Assembly: GCF_000416235.1 (NCBI RefSeq)
Contig: NZ_ATLO01000053.1
Coordinates: forward strand, 167,493 to 231,492
Source of the DNA: Pseudomonas sp. CFII64
GTDB lineage: Bacteria; Pseudomonadota; Gammaproteobacteria; Pseudomonadales; Pseudomonadaceae
DNA length: 64,000 bases
Direction: 5' to 3'
Shown: positions 16,876-25,535 of the stretch, piece by piece
Numbering within the stretch: position 1 is the first letter of the stretch
How the letters are laid out: each line of letters begins with the position of its first letter
Position numbers and translations under genes: made by a program
The notes under the pieces: model-generated
The model's input: only the letters and a program-made list of their open reading frames with translations
Told to the model about the DNA's origin: nothing
Database searches by the model: none

Positions 16876-16900
16876 AGCCCCGCCGACGCTCGGCGGGGCT
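16876..16900 (-). terminator. Stem-loop between csgA and csgG (attenuator-like)
   Basis: A perfect 11-bp GC-rich stem (AGCCCCGCCGA / TCGGCGGGGCT) with a 3-base loop, followed on the minus strand by TTTCTTG. It lies just past the csgA stop and before csgG, so partial termination could give more curlin than secretion pore mRNA. Confidence 0.7.
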
Positions 16901-16922
16901 ACAGCCATGAACGTGTTAGCTC

Positions 16923-18254
16923 TTAACGCTGGGTAACGGTTGCGGTGTTGCCGGCGCCGCCGGTTTGTACAACGTTGGCAACCTGGTTGTTGCTGAACTG
17001 GCTAACAGCAACGACGTTGGCCTGGCCATAGATGCCCTGACCGGACTGGCTGACGTAAGCGGTGTTGTTGTTGCCTTGTTGCAACAGGGTTTCTTCGTTG
17101 TAAGCAGCAGTCTGGATGCTGGTCGCTTTGTTGTTGTCGCCTTTCTGGGTGATGTCAGCTTCCAGTTTGTAGCCGCTCTGAGAAGCGTAGGCCGAGTTGC
17201 CGTTGCCTTTCTGGGCAACAGTGGCGTCCAGTTTGTAACCGTTGGTTTGCTTGACTTCAGCCTTGTTGTTGCGGCCGTCCTGGGCAACGTTGGCTTGCAG
17301 ATCGCTGGCGTAGGCCTGAGTGGTGGTCGCAGTGTTGAAGCTGCCGATCTGGGCAACGCTGGCGTTCTGGTCGTAACCGATAGTCTGCGAAGCGTTGGCT
17401 ACGTTGTGGTCGCCCCACGATTGCGAGATGGTTGCGCTGCTGGCTGCAACGCCGCCTTGAACCACGTTGCCTTCGTTGTGGTTGCCGCGAGTCTGGGTAA
17501 CGGTGCCTTCGGTGCCGGTGACGAACTGTTGCTTGACCGAAGCAGCGTTGTTGTTGCCCCACGACTGGGCAATGGTGGCTTCGCTGGAGTTGGTGGTCAG
17601 CTGAGCGATCGAACCGTTGTTATTGTTGCCGTCGCGCTGGGATACCTGGGCGTTGCTGCCGTTGTTGTATTCCTGCTTGATCGAGCCGTCGTTGGCGTTG
17701 CCATCACGCTGGGTCACAGTGGCGTGCACATTGACGTTGTTCAGCTGGTTGGTCGAAGCCTTGTCGCCCGAACCCCATTGAGTGATGTTGGCGCCGGAGT
17801 TGGTGTTGCCTTGCTGAACGACCGAAGCCTTGTTGTAGCTACCGTTGTAGGTATAGCCCTGGTCGATTTTTGCACCGGTGGTGGTGTTGTAGGTCTGGCC
17901 GATGCTGGCGGTGTTGCGCTGGCTGCCCTGATTGATTTCGGCAGTCTGACCGTTACCGATCTGGTTGATGCTGGAATCGTTGAAACCGCCTTTCTGGCGG
18001 CTGGTGGCATCGTTGCGATTACCTTTCTGGGCAACACTCAGCGTGCTGTCATTGGCAGTCTGTTTTGCGTTGGCTTCGTTGCGCTCGCCATTCTGGCCAA
18101 TATAGACCGAAGACTTGGTAGCACTTTCCTGAACGGAGACAGCATTGTTCTTGGCACCGTTCTGGTTAACGTTGGCAGTGCTCGAGTCAGCGAGTGCCGA
18201 ACCGGAGATGGCAACAAGTACAGCAATAGACAGAAGAGATTTACGAGCGCGCAT
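16923..18254 (-). CDS. csgA: Major curlin subunit CsgA, extra-long repeat form
   Basis: The 443-residue product has a signal peptide (residues 1-22, ...GSALA) and then almost only curlin repeats. I count roughly 18-19 units of about 22 residues, each with the Q...N...Q ladder (for example VAQKGNRNDATSRQ, ISQSWGDHNVANASQ, ADITQKGDNNKATSIQ). E. coli CsgA is 151 residues with five repeats, so this fibre subunit is about three times as long. The ATG at 18254 follows AAGGAAGG. Repeats are diverged rather than identical, so they are old. The gene lies between csgF and csgG. Confidence 0.88.
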   Translation of the reverse strand: MRARKSLLSIAVLVAISGSALADSSTANVNQNGAKNNAVSVQESATKSSVYIGQNGERNEANAKQTANDSTLSVAQKGNRNDATSRQKGGFNDSSINQIGNGQTAEINQGSQRNTASIGQTYNTTTGAKIDQGYTYNGSYNKASVVQQGNTNSGANITQWGSGDKASTNQLNNVNVHATVTQRDGNANDGSIKQEYNNGSNAQVSQRDGNNNNGSIAQLTTNSSEATIAQSWGNNNAASVKQQFVTGTEGTVTQTRGNHNEGNVVQGGVAASSATISQSWGDHNVANASQTIGYDQNASVAQIGSFNTATTTQAYASDLQANVAQDGRNNKAEVKQTNGYKLDATVAQKGNGNSAYASQSGYKLEADITQKGDNNKATSIQTAAYNEETLLQQGNNNTAYVSQSGQGIYGQANVVAVSQFSNNQVANVVQTGGAGNTATVTQR

Positions 18255-18328
18255 GAAAGCCTTCCTTTTATAAAAAGTAGTTTTGAGTGTTGTTAGTGAT
18301 GTCGAGCGGGTTGCAACAATTACAACGC

Positions 18329-18748
18329 TTACGGTTGGTTCACTTGAAACTGAGTAGTCTGCCCAGTCGTTTTATCCGTGGTCACGATCTGCAGCATCCC
18401 ACTTTGCAAATTGGTAATGGAAATACGGAAATCCGTCGTTTCCACGATTCCCGGAATAAGCGAACCGTCTGGACTCACAATGCTGGACGTCACCGCCGAT
18501 GAAACCCGGCTTAAAATGGCGCTTTGCAACATGGTGTTGAATTGAGTCAGGGCGGTCTGTTCGCTGGAGGTCGTCGACTCCTTGAACTTGTTTTGCGCCG
18601 TGGCCTGGTTCAGCAGCACCGGGCCATTGAGCGGGTTACCACCAAACGATGGATTGTTCGGGGTATAGACCAATTCGCTGGCGTTGACGCTACAGCTTAG
18701 GGCGGACAACACACCCAGACCGACAACTACCAGAAATGGACGGTACAT
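18329..18748 (-). CDS. csgF: Curli assembly factor CsgF
   Basis: The ATG at 18748 has AAAGGGA six bases upstream; an in-frame TTG at 18763 overlaps csgE and is less likely. The 139-residue product has a signal peptide (to ...SVNA). The mature start SELVYTPNNPSFGGNPLNG is the hallmark of CsgF, whose N-terminal peptide plugs into the CsgG pore. The C-terminal half (FRISITNLQSGMLQIVTTD) also fits. CsgF couples CsgG to CsgB at the cell surface. The gene follows csgE directly. Confidence 0.92.
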   Translation of the reverse strand: MYRPFLVVVGLGVLSALSCSVNASELVYTPNNPSFGGNPLNGPVLLNQATAQNKFKESTTSSEQTALTQFNTMLQSAILSRVSSAVTSSIVSPDGSLIPGIVETTDFRISITNLQSGMLQIVTTDKTTGQTTQFQVNQP

Positions 18749-18759
18749 ATAATTCCCTT

Positions 18760-19203
18760 TCAAAATTCATCACGCCCGACATCGGGGTCGCCAAAAAACT
18801 GTGCGAGCTGATAATCCAGGATCGCTTGATAAACCAGTGTCGCCGCATCGGCTCCTATCGCAGGGACCAGGCTGCGATTGGGTGGCAGAAACGTCTGAAA
18901 CATGCGCCGATTGCCGTAGTCGACAAACACCTGACTGCCCAGTCGAGCCGTGGGGCGTTCGGAGATGGAGACAGTGAACCGCCCGCTTTCATCCTTGTCG
19001 CTCCAGGCACTGGCGAAACTGTCGTAAAACGCTCGCCCGACCACAGTCATCGTTTGTCCTACAACAAGCCCGCCGACTTCTTTACTGTTGAGCGTTCGTT
19101 GTTGTGCCAGTGTCGCTGTATCGCTGACGCTCGATTCAGCAAAGCTTGTTGTGACAAGGCACAGCTGCAAAACGGTTGCACTCATGAGCAGTGAGTAATT
19201 CAT
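18760..19203 (-). CDS. csgE: Curli secretion specificity factor CsgE
   Basis: I take the ATG at 19203, which gives a clean signal peptide (MNYSLLMSATVLQLCLVTTSFA); an ATG at 19275 would add 24 residues that look non-coding. The 147-residue product shows the CsgE pattern GLVVGQTMTVVGRAFYDSFASAWSD and the C-terminal YQAILDYQLAQFFGDPDVGRDEF. CsgE caps CsgG on the periplasmic side and selects curlin. It is the first gene of the curli operon here. No csgD-type regulator lies next to it. Confidence 0.88.
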   Translation of the reverse strand: MNYSLLMSATVLQLCLVTTSFAESSVSDTATLAQQRTLNSKEVGGLVVGQTMTVVGRAFYDSFASAWSDKDESGRFTVSISERPTARLGSQVFVDYGNRRMFQTFLPPNRSLVPAIGADAATLVYQAILDYQLAQFFGDPDVGRDEF

Positions 19204-20011
19204 ATTGCAAAGTCGCTGACGGGTTGGAAGGCAATTTATATAAGAGCTGGTACAAAGTGCCATTACTATTTTCATTAATTTTAAAATATTTTTTCTGACG
19301 CCAATTTAAGTAATACCGACAGATTACAAAGTGCTCTTTTGCTGTTGTTCCTGACGCCAATATTCTGTTTGATTGCCGGGAAGGCGGGAAAAAGCGACTT
19401 TATGGCGTCAAGGTATTCACGCTTTTCAAGGTGCGAGGCGGGTTCCAAAGACATCAGTTCAGGCCGCGAAAAGGTCGATTCGCAGTTTTGCGAGCTGACT
19501 CAGGCAGAATTTTTTATAACCCCGCCATTGAAATGCTCAAAAACAGTTGGATTTGCGGTGCTTTGCGGTAGGAAATAAACCGTCAGTACCGTTATGGCTC
19601 ACGGATCTTCAAATGCGGCAGCGATGGTGCATTTATTTTTTGCGGCGTTCGAAGTGGTCATTCCTGCAGTGCGGTTTGTCCGCCACCCATCGCTGCAATT
19701 AGCCGATCAGCACGGTCTGCCTGTATACAGGAGGACAGGTCAAGGTATTGGCGGTGGCTGGGTGAGTATAAAAAACAGATGCTTAGGCGCGTGCGTTGAT
19801 CCAGAACCTTCAAATATTTGTTGAGCACAGATATTGCATAGAGCCCAGCGGTGAGTGTCAGGGGTGAATATTTCACTCAATCCCGGCGTTATAAAGGCAT
19901 GGGTCAAGCCACGCAGCCGTGGATGTGTTTCATTTACCCGTCGTTGAAACAAACGCACCGATATTCTCGAGCGTATCCGCCCGAAACTCTTTTGCAGTGA
20001 GAAAGCAAGCA
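19204..20011. other. Intergenic region between divergent curli and response-regulator genes
   Basis: About 800 bases with no convincing gene. The part next to csgE (19260-19320) is very AT-rich and should hold the curli promoter. The phrase CTGACGCCAAT occurs twice (19297 and 19349), about 52 bp apart, so it may be a repeated regulatory site. Short open frames at 19594-19876 on both strands have no recognisable features. Confidence 0.5.
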
Positions 20012-21007
20012 ATGCCCATGATTCCCCTGCTGATTTGCGACGATTCAAACATGGCGCGCAAGCAGCTATTAAGGGCTTTACCCGCCGATTGGGGCGTGTC
20101 CGTCACCATGGCGACCAATGGCCAGGAAGGTCTTGATGCGGTTCGCAACGGGCTGGGGCAGGTTGTCCTGCTGGATTTGACCATGCCGGTCATGGACGGC
20201 TACCAGGCGTTGGCGGCCATTCGTGCGGAAAACCTGGACGCCAAAATCATCGTGGTTTCCGGCGACATTCAGGAAGAAGCCGTTCGCCGGGTCATGGAGC
20301 TGGGCGCGCTGGCATTCCTGAAAAAGCCGGCTGACCCCGAAGAACTCAAGCAAACCCTGAATCGCCTTGGCTTGTTGGGCGAGCCGACGGTGCAGGCGGT
20401 GATTCCGGCAGGCAATACCGGCTTGATCAGCTTCCAGGACACGTTTCGCGAAACCATCAACGTGGCCATGGGCCGTGCGGCAGCGCTGCTGGCGCGGGTC
20501 CTTGGGGTTTTTGTGCAACTGCCGGTGCCCAACGTCAACATGCTGGAGGTGGGCGAGTTGCACATGGCGCTGGCCGATGCCCAGACCAGTGATCGCCTGA
20601 CCGCCGTCTGCCAGGGCTATATCGGCGGTGGCATCGCCGGTGAGGCGCTGCTGATTTTCCATGATTCGGAAGTCGCCGACATGGGCAAGTTGATGAACCG
20701 CGACTCGGCCGAATATTCGGACATGGAAATGCTTCTGGATCTGTCCACGATCCTGATTGGCGCCTGTTTGAGTGGCATCGCCGAGCAGATCGACGTGGAG
20801 TTTTCCCAAGGCCATCCGCAAGTGCTGGGCACGCATGGCGGCATCGACGAGTTGATTCGCATCAACCAGCAACGCTGGAAGAAAACCCTGGCGGTGGAAA
20901 TCAGCTACAGCCTTGAAGGCCACAATATCCATTTCGATCTGCTGATGTTGTTCACCGAAGACTCGGTAGAGCTGCTGACTCGCAAACTCGCGTACCTGAT
21001 GAGCTGA
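20012..21007 (+). CDS. Response regulator with CheC/CheX-like output domain
   Basis: The start is placed at the ATG at 20012 (GAAAGCAAG upstream); a frame from 19919 has no support. The 331-residue protein begins with a receiver domain: acidic pair in LLICDDSN, phospho-acceptor in VVLLDLTMPVMDG, later VVSGD and KKPAD. The rest (about 135-331) looks like a CheC/CheX-type phosphatase domain (VGELHMALADAQ..., ADMGKLMNRDSAEYSDMEMLLDLSTILIGACLSG). Such proteins remove phosphate from CheY-like partners. It is followed after 3 bases by a diguanylate cyclase gene, so the two likely form one signalling unit. Confidence 0.8.
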   Translation: MPMIPLLICDDSNMARKQLLRALPADWGVSVTMATNGQEGLDAVRNGLGQVVLLDLTMPVMDGYQALAAIRAENLDAKIIVVSGDIQEEAVRRVMELGALAFLKKPADPEELKQTLNRLGLLGEPTVQAVIPAGNTGLISFQDTFRETINVAMGRAAALLARVLGVFVQLPVPNVNMLEVGELHMALADAQTSDRLTAVCQGYIGGGIAGEALLIFHDSEVADMGKLMNRDSAEYSDMEMLLDLSTILIGACLSGIAEQIDVEFSQGHPQVLGTHGGIDELIRINQQRWKKTLAVEISYSLEGHNIHFDLLMLFTEDSVELLTRKLAYLMS

Positions 21008-21010
21008 CCC

Positions 21011-21964
21011 ATGAACGACAATATCGATCTCAAAGAACTGCATTGGTTGCTGACGATCACCCAGAGTATTGACGTGGGGGTTGTGGTGCTGGATCGGGAT
21101 TACCGGGTGCAGGTCTGGAATACCTTCATGGAAAACCGCTCGGGCGTGGTGCCGTCTGAAGCGGCAGGGCAGTCGTTTTTCAAGATGTTCCCGGAAATCA
21201 ACGAACAGTGGTTCAGCAGGAAAATCGACAATGTGGTGACGCTCGGTACGCCGGCGTTCACCATCTGGGAACAGCGGCCCTATCTGGTGCGGTTCAAGAA
21301 CTACCAGCCTATTACCGGGCAGGAAGATTTCATGTACCAGAACACCACCCTGTTTCCGCTGCGCTCGACCAACAGTGAGATCAGCCATATCTGTCTGGTG
21401 ATCTACGACGTCACCGACGTTGCCACCAACCGTCATCAATTACAGGCGGCCAACGCCGAGCTGCAAAAACTGTCCAGCACCGATCGCCTGACGGGCTTGT
21501 TTAACCGTGGTCACTGGGAAGAAGCGCTCAAGCTCGAATATGCGCGGCACAGTCGCTATGCCTCCAATTCCTCGTTGGTGATGTTCGACATCGACCACTT
21601 CAAGCGGGTCAACGACACCTATGGCCACCAGGCCGGTGACGCCGTGATCCAGCGGGTCGCCGAGGTGATCCGGCATCATGTCAGGGATGTCGATATTGCC
21701 GGGCGTTATGGCGGCGAAGAGTTCGCGGTGCTGCTGCCCGGCACCGATAAAGAGGGCGCGCGGATCTTCAGTGAGCGTGTGCGCCAGGCCATCGAGGCCG
21801 AAGTGGTCGAGCACGACGGGCACGCGATCCGTTGCACCGTGAGCCTTGGTGTAGCGGACCTCGCCACGCCGATGCCGGGTTACAAAACCCTGATCGAGCG
21901 GGCTGATCAGGCGCTTTATGTCTCGAAGGAAAATGGCCGCAATCAGGTCTCCGTACACGCGTAA
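21011..21964 (+). CDS. PAS-GGDEF diguanylate cyclase
   Basis: This soluble 317-residue protein has a PAS-like sensor (about 10-140, SIDVGVVVLDRDYRVQVWN). A GGDEF domain with the active motif GGEEF (234-238) and an RxxD inhibitory site five residues before it (RDVD, 225-228) completes it. It should make c-di-GMP from GTP and be feedback controlled. No membrane segments are present. It starts 3 bases after the stop of the CheC-like response regulator, so that protein probably controls it. The nearby NfrB-like polymerase and curli genes are plausible c-di-GMP-linked outputs, by inference. Confidence 0.9.
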   Translation: MNDNIDLKELHWLLTITQSIDVGVVVLDRDYRVQVWNTFMENRSGVVPSEAAGQSFFKMFPEINEQWFSRKIDNVVTLGTPAFTIWEQRPYLVRFKNYQPITGQEDFMYQNTTLFPLRSTNSEISHICLVIYDVTDVATNRHQLQAANAELQKLSSTDRLTGLFNRGHWEEALKLEYARHSRYASNSSLVMFDIDHFKRVNDTYGHQAGDAVIQRVAEVIRHHVRDVDIAGRYGGEEFAVLLPGTDKEGARIFSERVRQAIEAEVVEHDGHAIRCTVSLGVADLATPMPGYKTLIERADQALYVSKENGRNQVSVHA

Positions 21965-21989
21965 ACCCTGGCTGGAGCGGGGTGTATCG

Positions 21990-22021
21990 AGATAGATAGC
22001 TAGATATCTAGCTATCTATCT
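21990..22021. repeat. 32-bp perfect palindrome
   Basis: A perfect, low-complexity palindrome of GATA/TATC steps centred on GATATC (22003-22008), with 16-base arms and no loop. It lies 26 bases after the diguanylate cyclase stop and 115 bases before aroA. It lacks the GC-rich stem of a terminator and of the local REP family. Confidence 0.85.
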
Positions 22022-22136
22022 GCTATTGCCCAGCCGATCCCGTATAGAAAAATCCCGGCTTTATGCCCGCCTGCGTTCTGGAGCAGGGTCGATTGCTGGT
22101 AGGATCGCGATTTTTCCGGCGACGATCAGGGGCATC

Positions 22137-23399
22137 ATGCGACCTTCATCCACTCTCACTGTATTGCCGGTGGACCGGCCATTGATCGGCCGTGTCAGCC
22201 CGCCTGGCTCGAAATCGATTACCAACCGCGCGCTGTTGCTGGCCGGTCTGGCAAAGGGCACCAGTCGCCTGAGCGGCGCCCTCAAGAGCGACGACACGCG
22301 GGTGATGTCCGACGCCTTGCGCCTGATGGGCGTGCAGATCGACGAGCCGGACGACAGCACCTTCGTGGTCACCAGCACCGGCCAATGGCACGCGCCGCAG
22401 CAAGCGCTGTTCCTGGGCAATGCGGGCACGGCCACGCGCTTCCTGACCGCCGCGCTGGCCAACTTTCAAGGCGAGTTCGTGGTCGACGGCGACGAGTACA
22501 TGCGCAAGCGTCCGATTGGTCCGCTGGTGGATGCATTGCAGCGCATGGGCGTGGACATCAGCGCGCCCAGCGGTTGCCCTCCGGTCGCGATCAAGGGCCA
22601 GGGCGGCCTCGCGGCAGGGCGTATTGAAATTGATGGCGGTCTGTCCAGCCAATACGTGTCGGCCTTGTTGATGGCCGGCGCGTGCGGCAAAGGTCCGATA
22701 GAAGTGGCGTTGACCGGCAGCGATATCGGTGCGCGCGGTTATGTGGATCTCACATTAGCGGCGATGAAAGCCTTCGGTGCCGAGGTTGAAGCCGTGGGTG
22801 ACACTGCCTGGAAAGTCGCCGCCACCGGCTATCAAGCCACCGATTTTCATATCGAGCCTGATGCCTCGGCGGCCACTTATTTGTGGGCTGCCCAGGCGCT
22901 GACCGATGGCGCGATTGATCTGGGCGTCGCCGCCGAGGACTTCACCCAGCCGGATGCGTTGGCCAGCCAGCTGATCAGCAGCTTCCCGAACATGCCGGCG
23001 GTCATCGACGGCTCACAAATGCAGGACGCGATCCCGACCCTGGCGGTGCTGGCGGCATTCAATAATCAGCCGGTGCGTTTCGTCGGCCTGGCGAACCTGC
23101 GGGTCAAGGAATGCGATCGCATTTCCGCGCTGTCCCACGGCCTGTGCGCCATTGCGCCGGGCCTGGCGGTGGAAGAGGGCGACGACCTGATCGTCCACGC
23201 CAACCCGCAACTGGCCGGGCAAACCGTGGACGCGCTGATCGACACCCATTCCGACCACCGCATCGCCATGTGCTTCGCCCTGGCCGGCCTGAAAATCGCC
23301 GGCATCAACATCCTCGACCCCGACTGCGTGGGCAAGACCTATCCCGGTTATTGGGATGCGTTGCAGTCGTTGGGGGTGAAGGTAGAGCGCGAGGGATGA
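22137..23399 (+). CDS. aroA: 3-phosphoshikimate 1-carboxyvinyltransferase (EPSP synthase)
   Basis: The ATG at 22137 follows AGGGG by 4 bases. The 420-residue enzyme joins PEP and shikimate 3-phosphate in the pathway to aromatic amino acids. Family motifs are present: GSKSITNRALLLAGLA, LFLGNAGTATRFLTA, RVKECDRI and SDHRIAMCFAL. It is a single-domain enzyme, whereas the usual Pseudomonas aroA is fused to a prephenate dehydrogenase gene. This is therefore probably a second EPSP synthase. The small gene downstream overlaps its stop codon. Confidence 0.92.
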   Translation: MRPSSTLTVLPVDRPLIGRVSPPGSKSITNRALLLAGLAKGTSRLSGALKSDDTRVMSDALRLMGVQIDEPDDSTFVVTSTGQWHAPQQALFLGNAGTATRFLTAALANFQGEFVVDGDEYMRKRPIGPLVDALQRMGVDISAPSGCPPVAIKGQGGLAAGRIEIDGGLSSQYVSALLMAGACGKGPIEVALTGSDIGARGYVDLTLAAMKAFGAEVEAVGDTAWKVAATGYQATDFHIEPDASAATYLWAAQALTDGAIDLGVAAEDFTQPDALASQLISSFPNMPAVIDGSQMQDAIPTLAVLAAFNNQPVRFVGLANLRVKECDRISALSHGLCAIAPGLAVEEGDDLIVHANPQLAGQTVDALIDTHSDHRIAMCFALAGLKIAGINILDPDCVGKTYPGYWDALQSLGVKVEREG

Positions 23400-23572
23400 A
23401 GGACGGACACAAACCGGTTGACCCGGTAGAACCGGTTCGGGCGTCGAAGAGCCTGAACCGGCCCGCGGAAACTGAGAAGAATGCTGGGCTGGATGATGAA
23501 ACCCTGATTGGCACCGCCCGCGAGCGGCTGGCCAATCCTCGTCGGGTCAGGGTTTCGCTGAAGGATCTATAG
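23396..23572 (+). CDS. Small hypothetical protein coupled to aroA
   Basis: The ATG overlaps the aroA stop (ATGA), giving a 58-residue polar product without signal peptide or membrane segment. It is rich in charged residues and proline (KDGHKPVDPVEPVRASK) and ends in LANPRRVRVSLKDL. The overlap suggests translational coupling. I know no function. Confidence 0.5.
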   Translation: MKDGHKPVDPVEPVRASKSLNRPAETEKNAGLDDETLIGTARERLANPRRVRVSLKDL

Positions 23573-23600
23573 GGAATTGTGCAGACTGTGTGAAATCTCG

Positions 23601-24470
23601 TCACACCCCCCGATACCGCAACCTGAAGCTCAACTCCGCTGACTCACCCTGTTGCAACAACTGCAACCCCGGATGGTCCGGCAGGTGGTGGGCGTTGACG
23701 GGGTGGCTGACGGGTTCGAAGCAGAAGAAATCCAGCCCCGGCGGGCAGAAAACCAGAAAGAAGCGGCTGCCGCTGGCCTGGCATTCAAGCTCATAGCCCA
23801 GATCCGGCTGGCTGATCAGGCCGTTGCCGTCCCATTGCGTGAAGCCGTTGTCCAGACGCGTCTCGGGCAGGATGTTCGACGTATTGAAATCCCATTCGGC
23901 CGGCAGCGCCTCAAGATGCGTTGGCAGACCCGCGTCATCGCAGCGCCAGACCTGCGCGGCATGGGCCTGCAGGCGCGTGTTGGCGGTGCGCGGGAAGTAC
24001 GGGTGCAAACCCAGGCCATGCCAGGCGGCGCGCGGATCAAGGTGAGTGACGCTCAGATCGATGCTCAGCGCGCCTTCTTCCAGGGTGTAACGCAACTGCG
24101 CGCGGTAGGCGAAAGGAATGGCGCTGTCGAGTTGCAGGCACGCGTGGCGCTCGCTTTGTTCGATCACCTGCCAGGATTGTTGCCAGGCGCTGCCATGAAT
24201 CGGCAAGGTGTCGTTGGCGCTGTTGGGTTCCAGCGCCAGCCAACCTTCAGGGATCGCAAATCCTCCATTACCGATGCGGTTCGACCAGGGCACCAAGGGA
24301 TAACAGCCCAGCTTGCGCGGCGTTCCCGTGCTCAAGGCCTGTTCATCGTTGGGCCGCAACAAGGGCTGGCCGCTGGCAATGACGCTCCAGTTCGCAATGC
24401 TGCCGCCGGTTTGCGGGGCCAGGGTCAGGCGCGTCACACCGTCTTCAAGGGTCAGGAGTTGCGGCTGCAT
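23601..24470 (-). CDS. Aldose 1-epimerase family protein
   Basis: The 289-residue product matches the galactose mutarotase-like fold: LTLAPQTGGSIANWSV at the N-terminus, PLVPWSNRIGNGGF, and HGLGLHPYFPR with the conserved histidine. Such enzymes interconvert anomers of sugars. No signal peptide is present. It lies 35 bases after the EamA transporter gene on the same strand. Both are downstream of the hexuronate TRAP operon, from which they are separated by a REP hairpin; a link to sugar or uronate use is plausible. Confidence 0.85.
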   Translation of the reverse strand: MQPQLLTLEDGVTRLTLAPQTGGSIANWSVIASGQPLLRPNDEQALSTGTPRKLGCYPLVPWSNRIGNGGFAIPEGWLALEPNSANDTLPIHGSAWQQSWQVIEQSERHACLQLDSAIPFAYRAQLRYTLEEGALSIDLSVTHLDPRAAWHGLGLHPYFPRTANTRLQAHAAQVWRCDDAGLPTHLEALPAEWDFNTSNILPETRLDNGFTQWDGNGLISQPDLGYELECQASGSRFFLVFCPPGLDFFCFEPVSHPVNAHHLPDHPGLQLLQQGESAELSFRLRYRGV

Positions 24471-24505
24471 GATGATTCACCGTTGGGGTTTGAAGGAATG
24501 ACGAC

Positions 24506-25420
24506 TCAAGGCGTGGCGCGACGCCAGGTCAGCAGGACAATACCGGTCACCACGATCAGGCCGCCGACCACCTGGCCGCTGCTGAGCAATTGATCCAGGA
24601 TCAACCAGCCGAACAGCAGACTGGCCACCGGCTCGACGTTCATGACTGGCGCGTTACGGGCCATGTCCAGGCGCGTCATGCAGATGAACAGCAGCGAGAA
24701 GCCCAGGCCATACAGCGCCACCAGACACGCCAGAGCGGTCCATCCCGTGGACGTGCCGGGCAACGAAACACCGCCCGGCAACAGGCCGCTGAAACCTGCC
24801 AGAGCGGCGGCGCAGAACACGATCAGCATGGTCAGCATGCTGCGCACTGTGCCGCGCATGCTCGACAGTTTGTGGTCGGTGATCCACAGCGCACAGGCGA
24901 ACACGCCCGCAGCGGCAAAGCCGAAAGCGATGCCTTCCAGCCATTGCGCCTCGGTAGTGGCCTGGCTGGACAGGCGCTCGGGAACATCCAGCGCAAATAC
25001 CAGCCCGATCAGGATCAGCCCCATCAGCAACGCCGCGCGACGCGTGGGTGCCGGGCCGCCCAGCGCCCAGGTCAGCAGCGCCAGCAGGATCGGTGCGATG
25101 TTAGTGATCAGCAACGCCAGCGCCACGGGAATCCGTGCGACGGCGGAATAAATGCAGAAACTTTGTGCTGCGATCAACAAGCCCAGCAGCAATTGCCAGC
25201 GCCAGGTTCGCGCAGTCAGGCGCGGGCGTTCTCGTTGCCAGAGCACCAGGCCGGTGAGCACCAACAACGTCACGCCCGAGCGACAAAGGATGGCCAGCAG
25301 CAAGCCGGCATCATGGTCGAAAGCGATACGTGCGGCGATATGGTTGCCCGCGAACGCGCAGGCCAGAAGAGCGAGGATCAGTACGGCGATGTGGCGGGGG
25401 AACAGCGCAGGAACGGACAT
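24506..25420 (-). CDS. EamA-family (DMT) transporter
   Basis: The ATG at 25420 follows AGGAGG by 10 bases; a TTG 6 bases earlier is also possible. The 304-residue protein has ten hydrophobic helices in two EamA halves (for example HIAVLILALLACAFAGNHIAARIAF and AFGFAAAGVFACALWITDH). It ends in a short basic tail (TWRRATP). EamA proteins export small metabolites or amino acids. The substrate cannot be told. It is followed by the aldose epimerase gene. Confidence 0.85.
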   Translation of the reverse strand: MSVPALFPRHIAVLILALLACAFAGNHIAARIAFDHDAGLLLAILCRSGVTLLVLTGLVLWQRERPRLTARTWRWQLLLGLLIAAQSFCIYSAVARIPVALALLITNIAPILLALLTWALGGPAPTRRAALLMGLILIGLVFALDVPERLSSQATTEAQWLEGIAFGFAAAGVFACALWITDHKLSSMRGTVRSMLTMLIVFCAAALAGFSGLLPGGVSLPGTSTGWTALACLVALYGLGFSLLFICMTRLDMARNAPVMNVEPVASLLFGWLILDQLLSSGQVVGGLIVVTGIVLLTWRRATP

Positions 25421-25460
25421 GAGCAACCAGCCTCCTTGGCTGGAAAACGGCGGTTGTTAT

Positions 25461-25516
25461 CCGTAGGACCGGCTTTAGCCGGGAGAGCGTGCTCCCGGCT
25501 AAAGCCGGTCCTACGG
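25461..25516. repeat. REP hairpin, 25-bp perfect arms
   Basis: The arms at 25461-25485 and 25492-25516 are perfectly complementary (CCGTAGGACCGGCTTTAGCC...) around a 6-base loop. It lies downstream of dctM and upstream of the EamA gene, where it probably ends the TRAP operon transcript. Confidence 0.85.
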
Positions 25517-25535
25517 AACCGCCGTATAACCTTTA

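Noticed and set aside
19204..20011. A csgD-type regulator near the curli genes
   Set aside because: No LuxR-type domain is found in any frame of this spacer.
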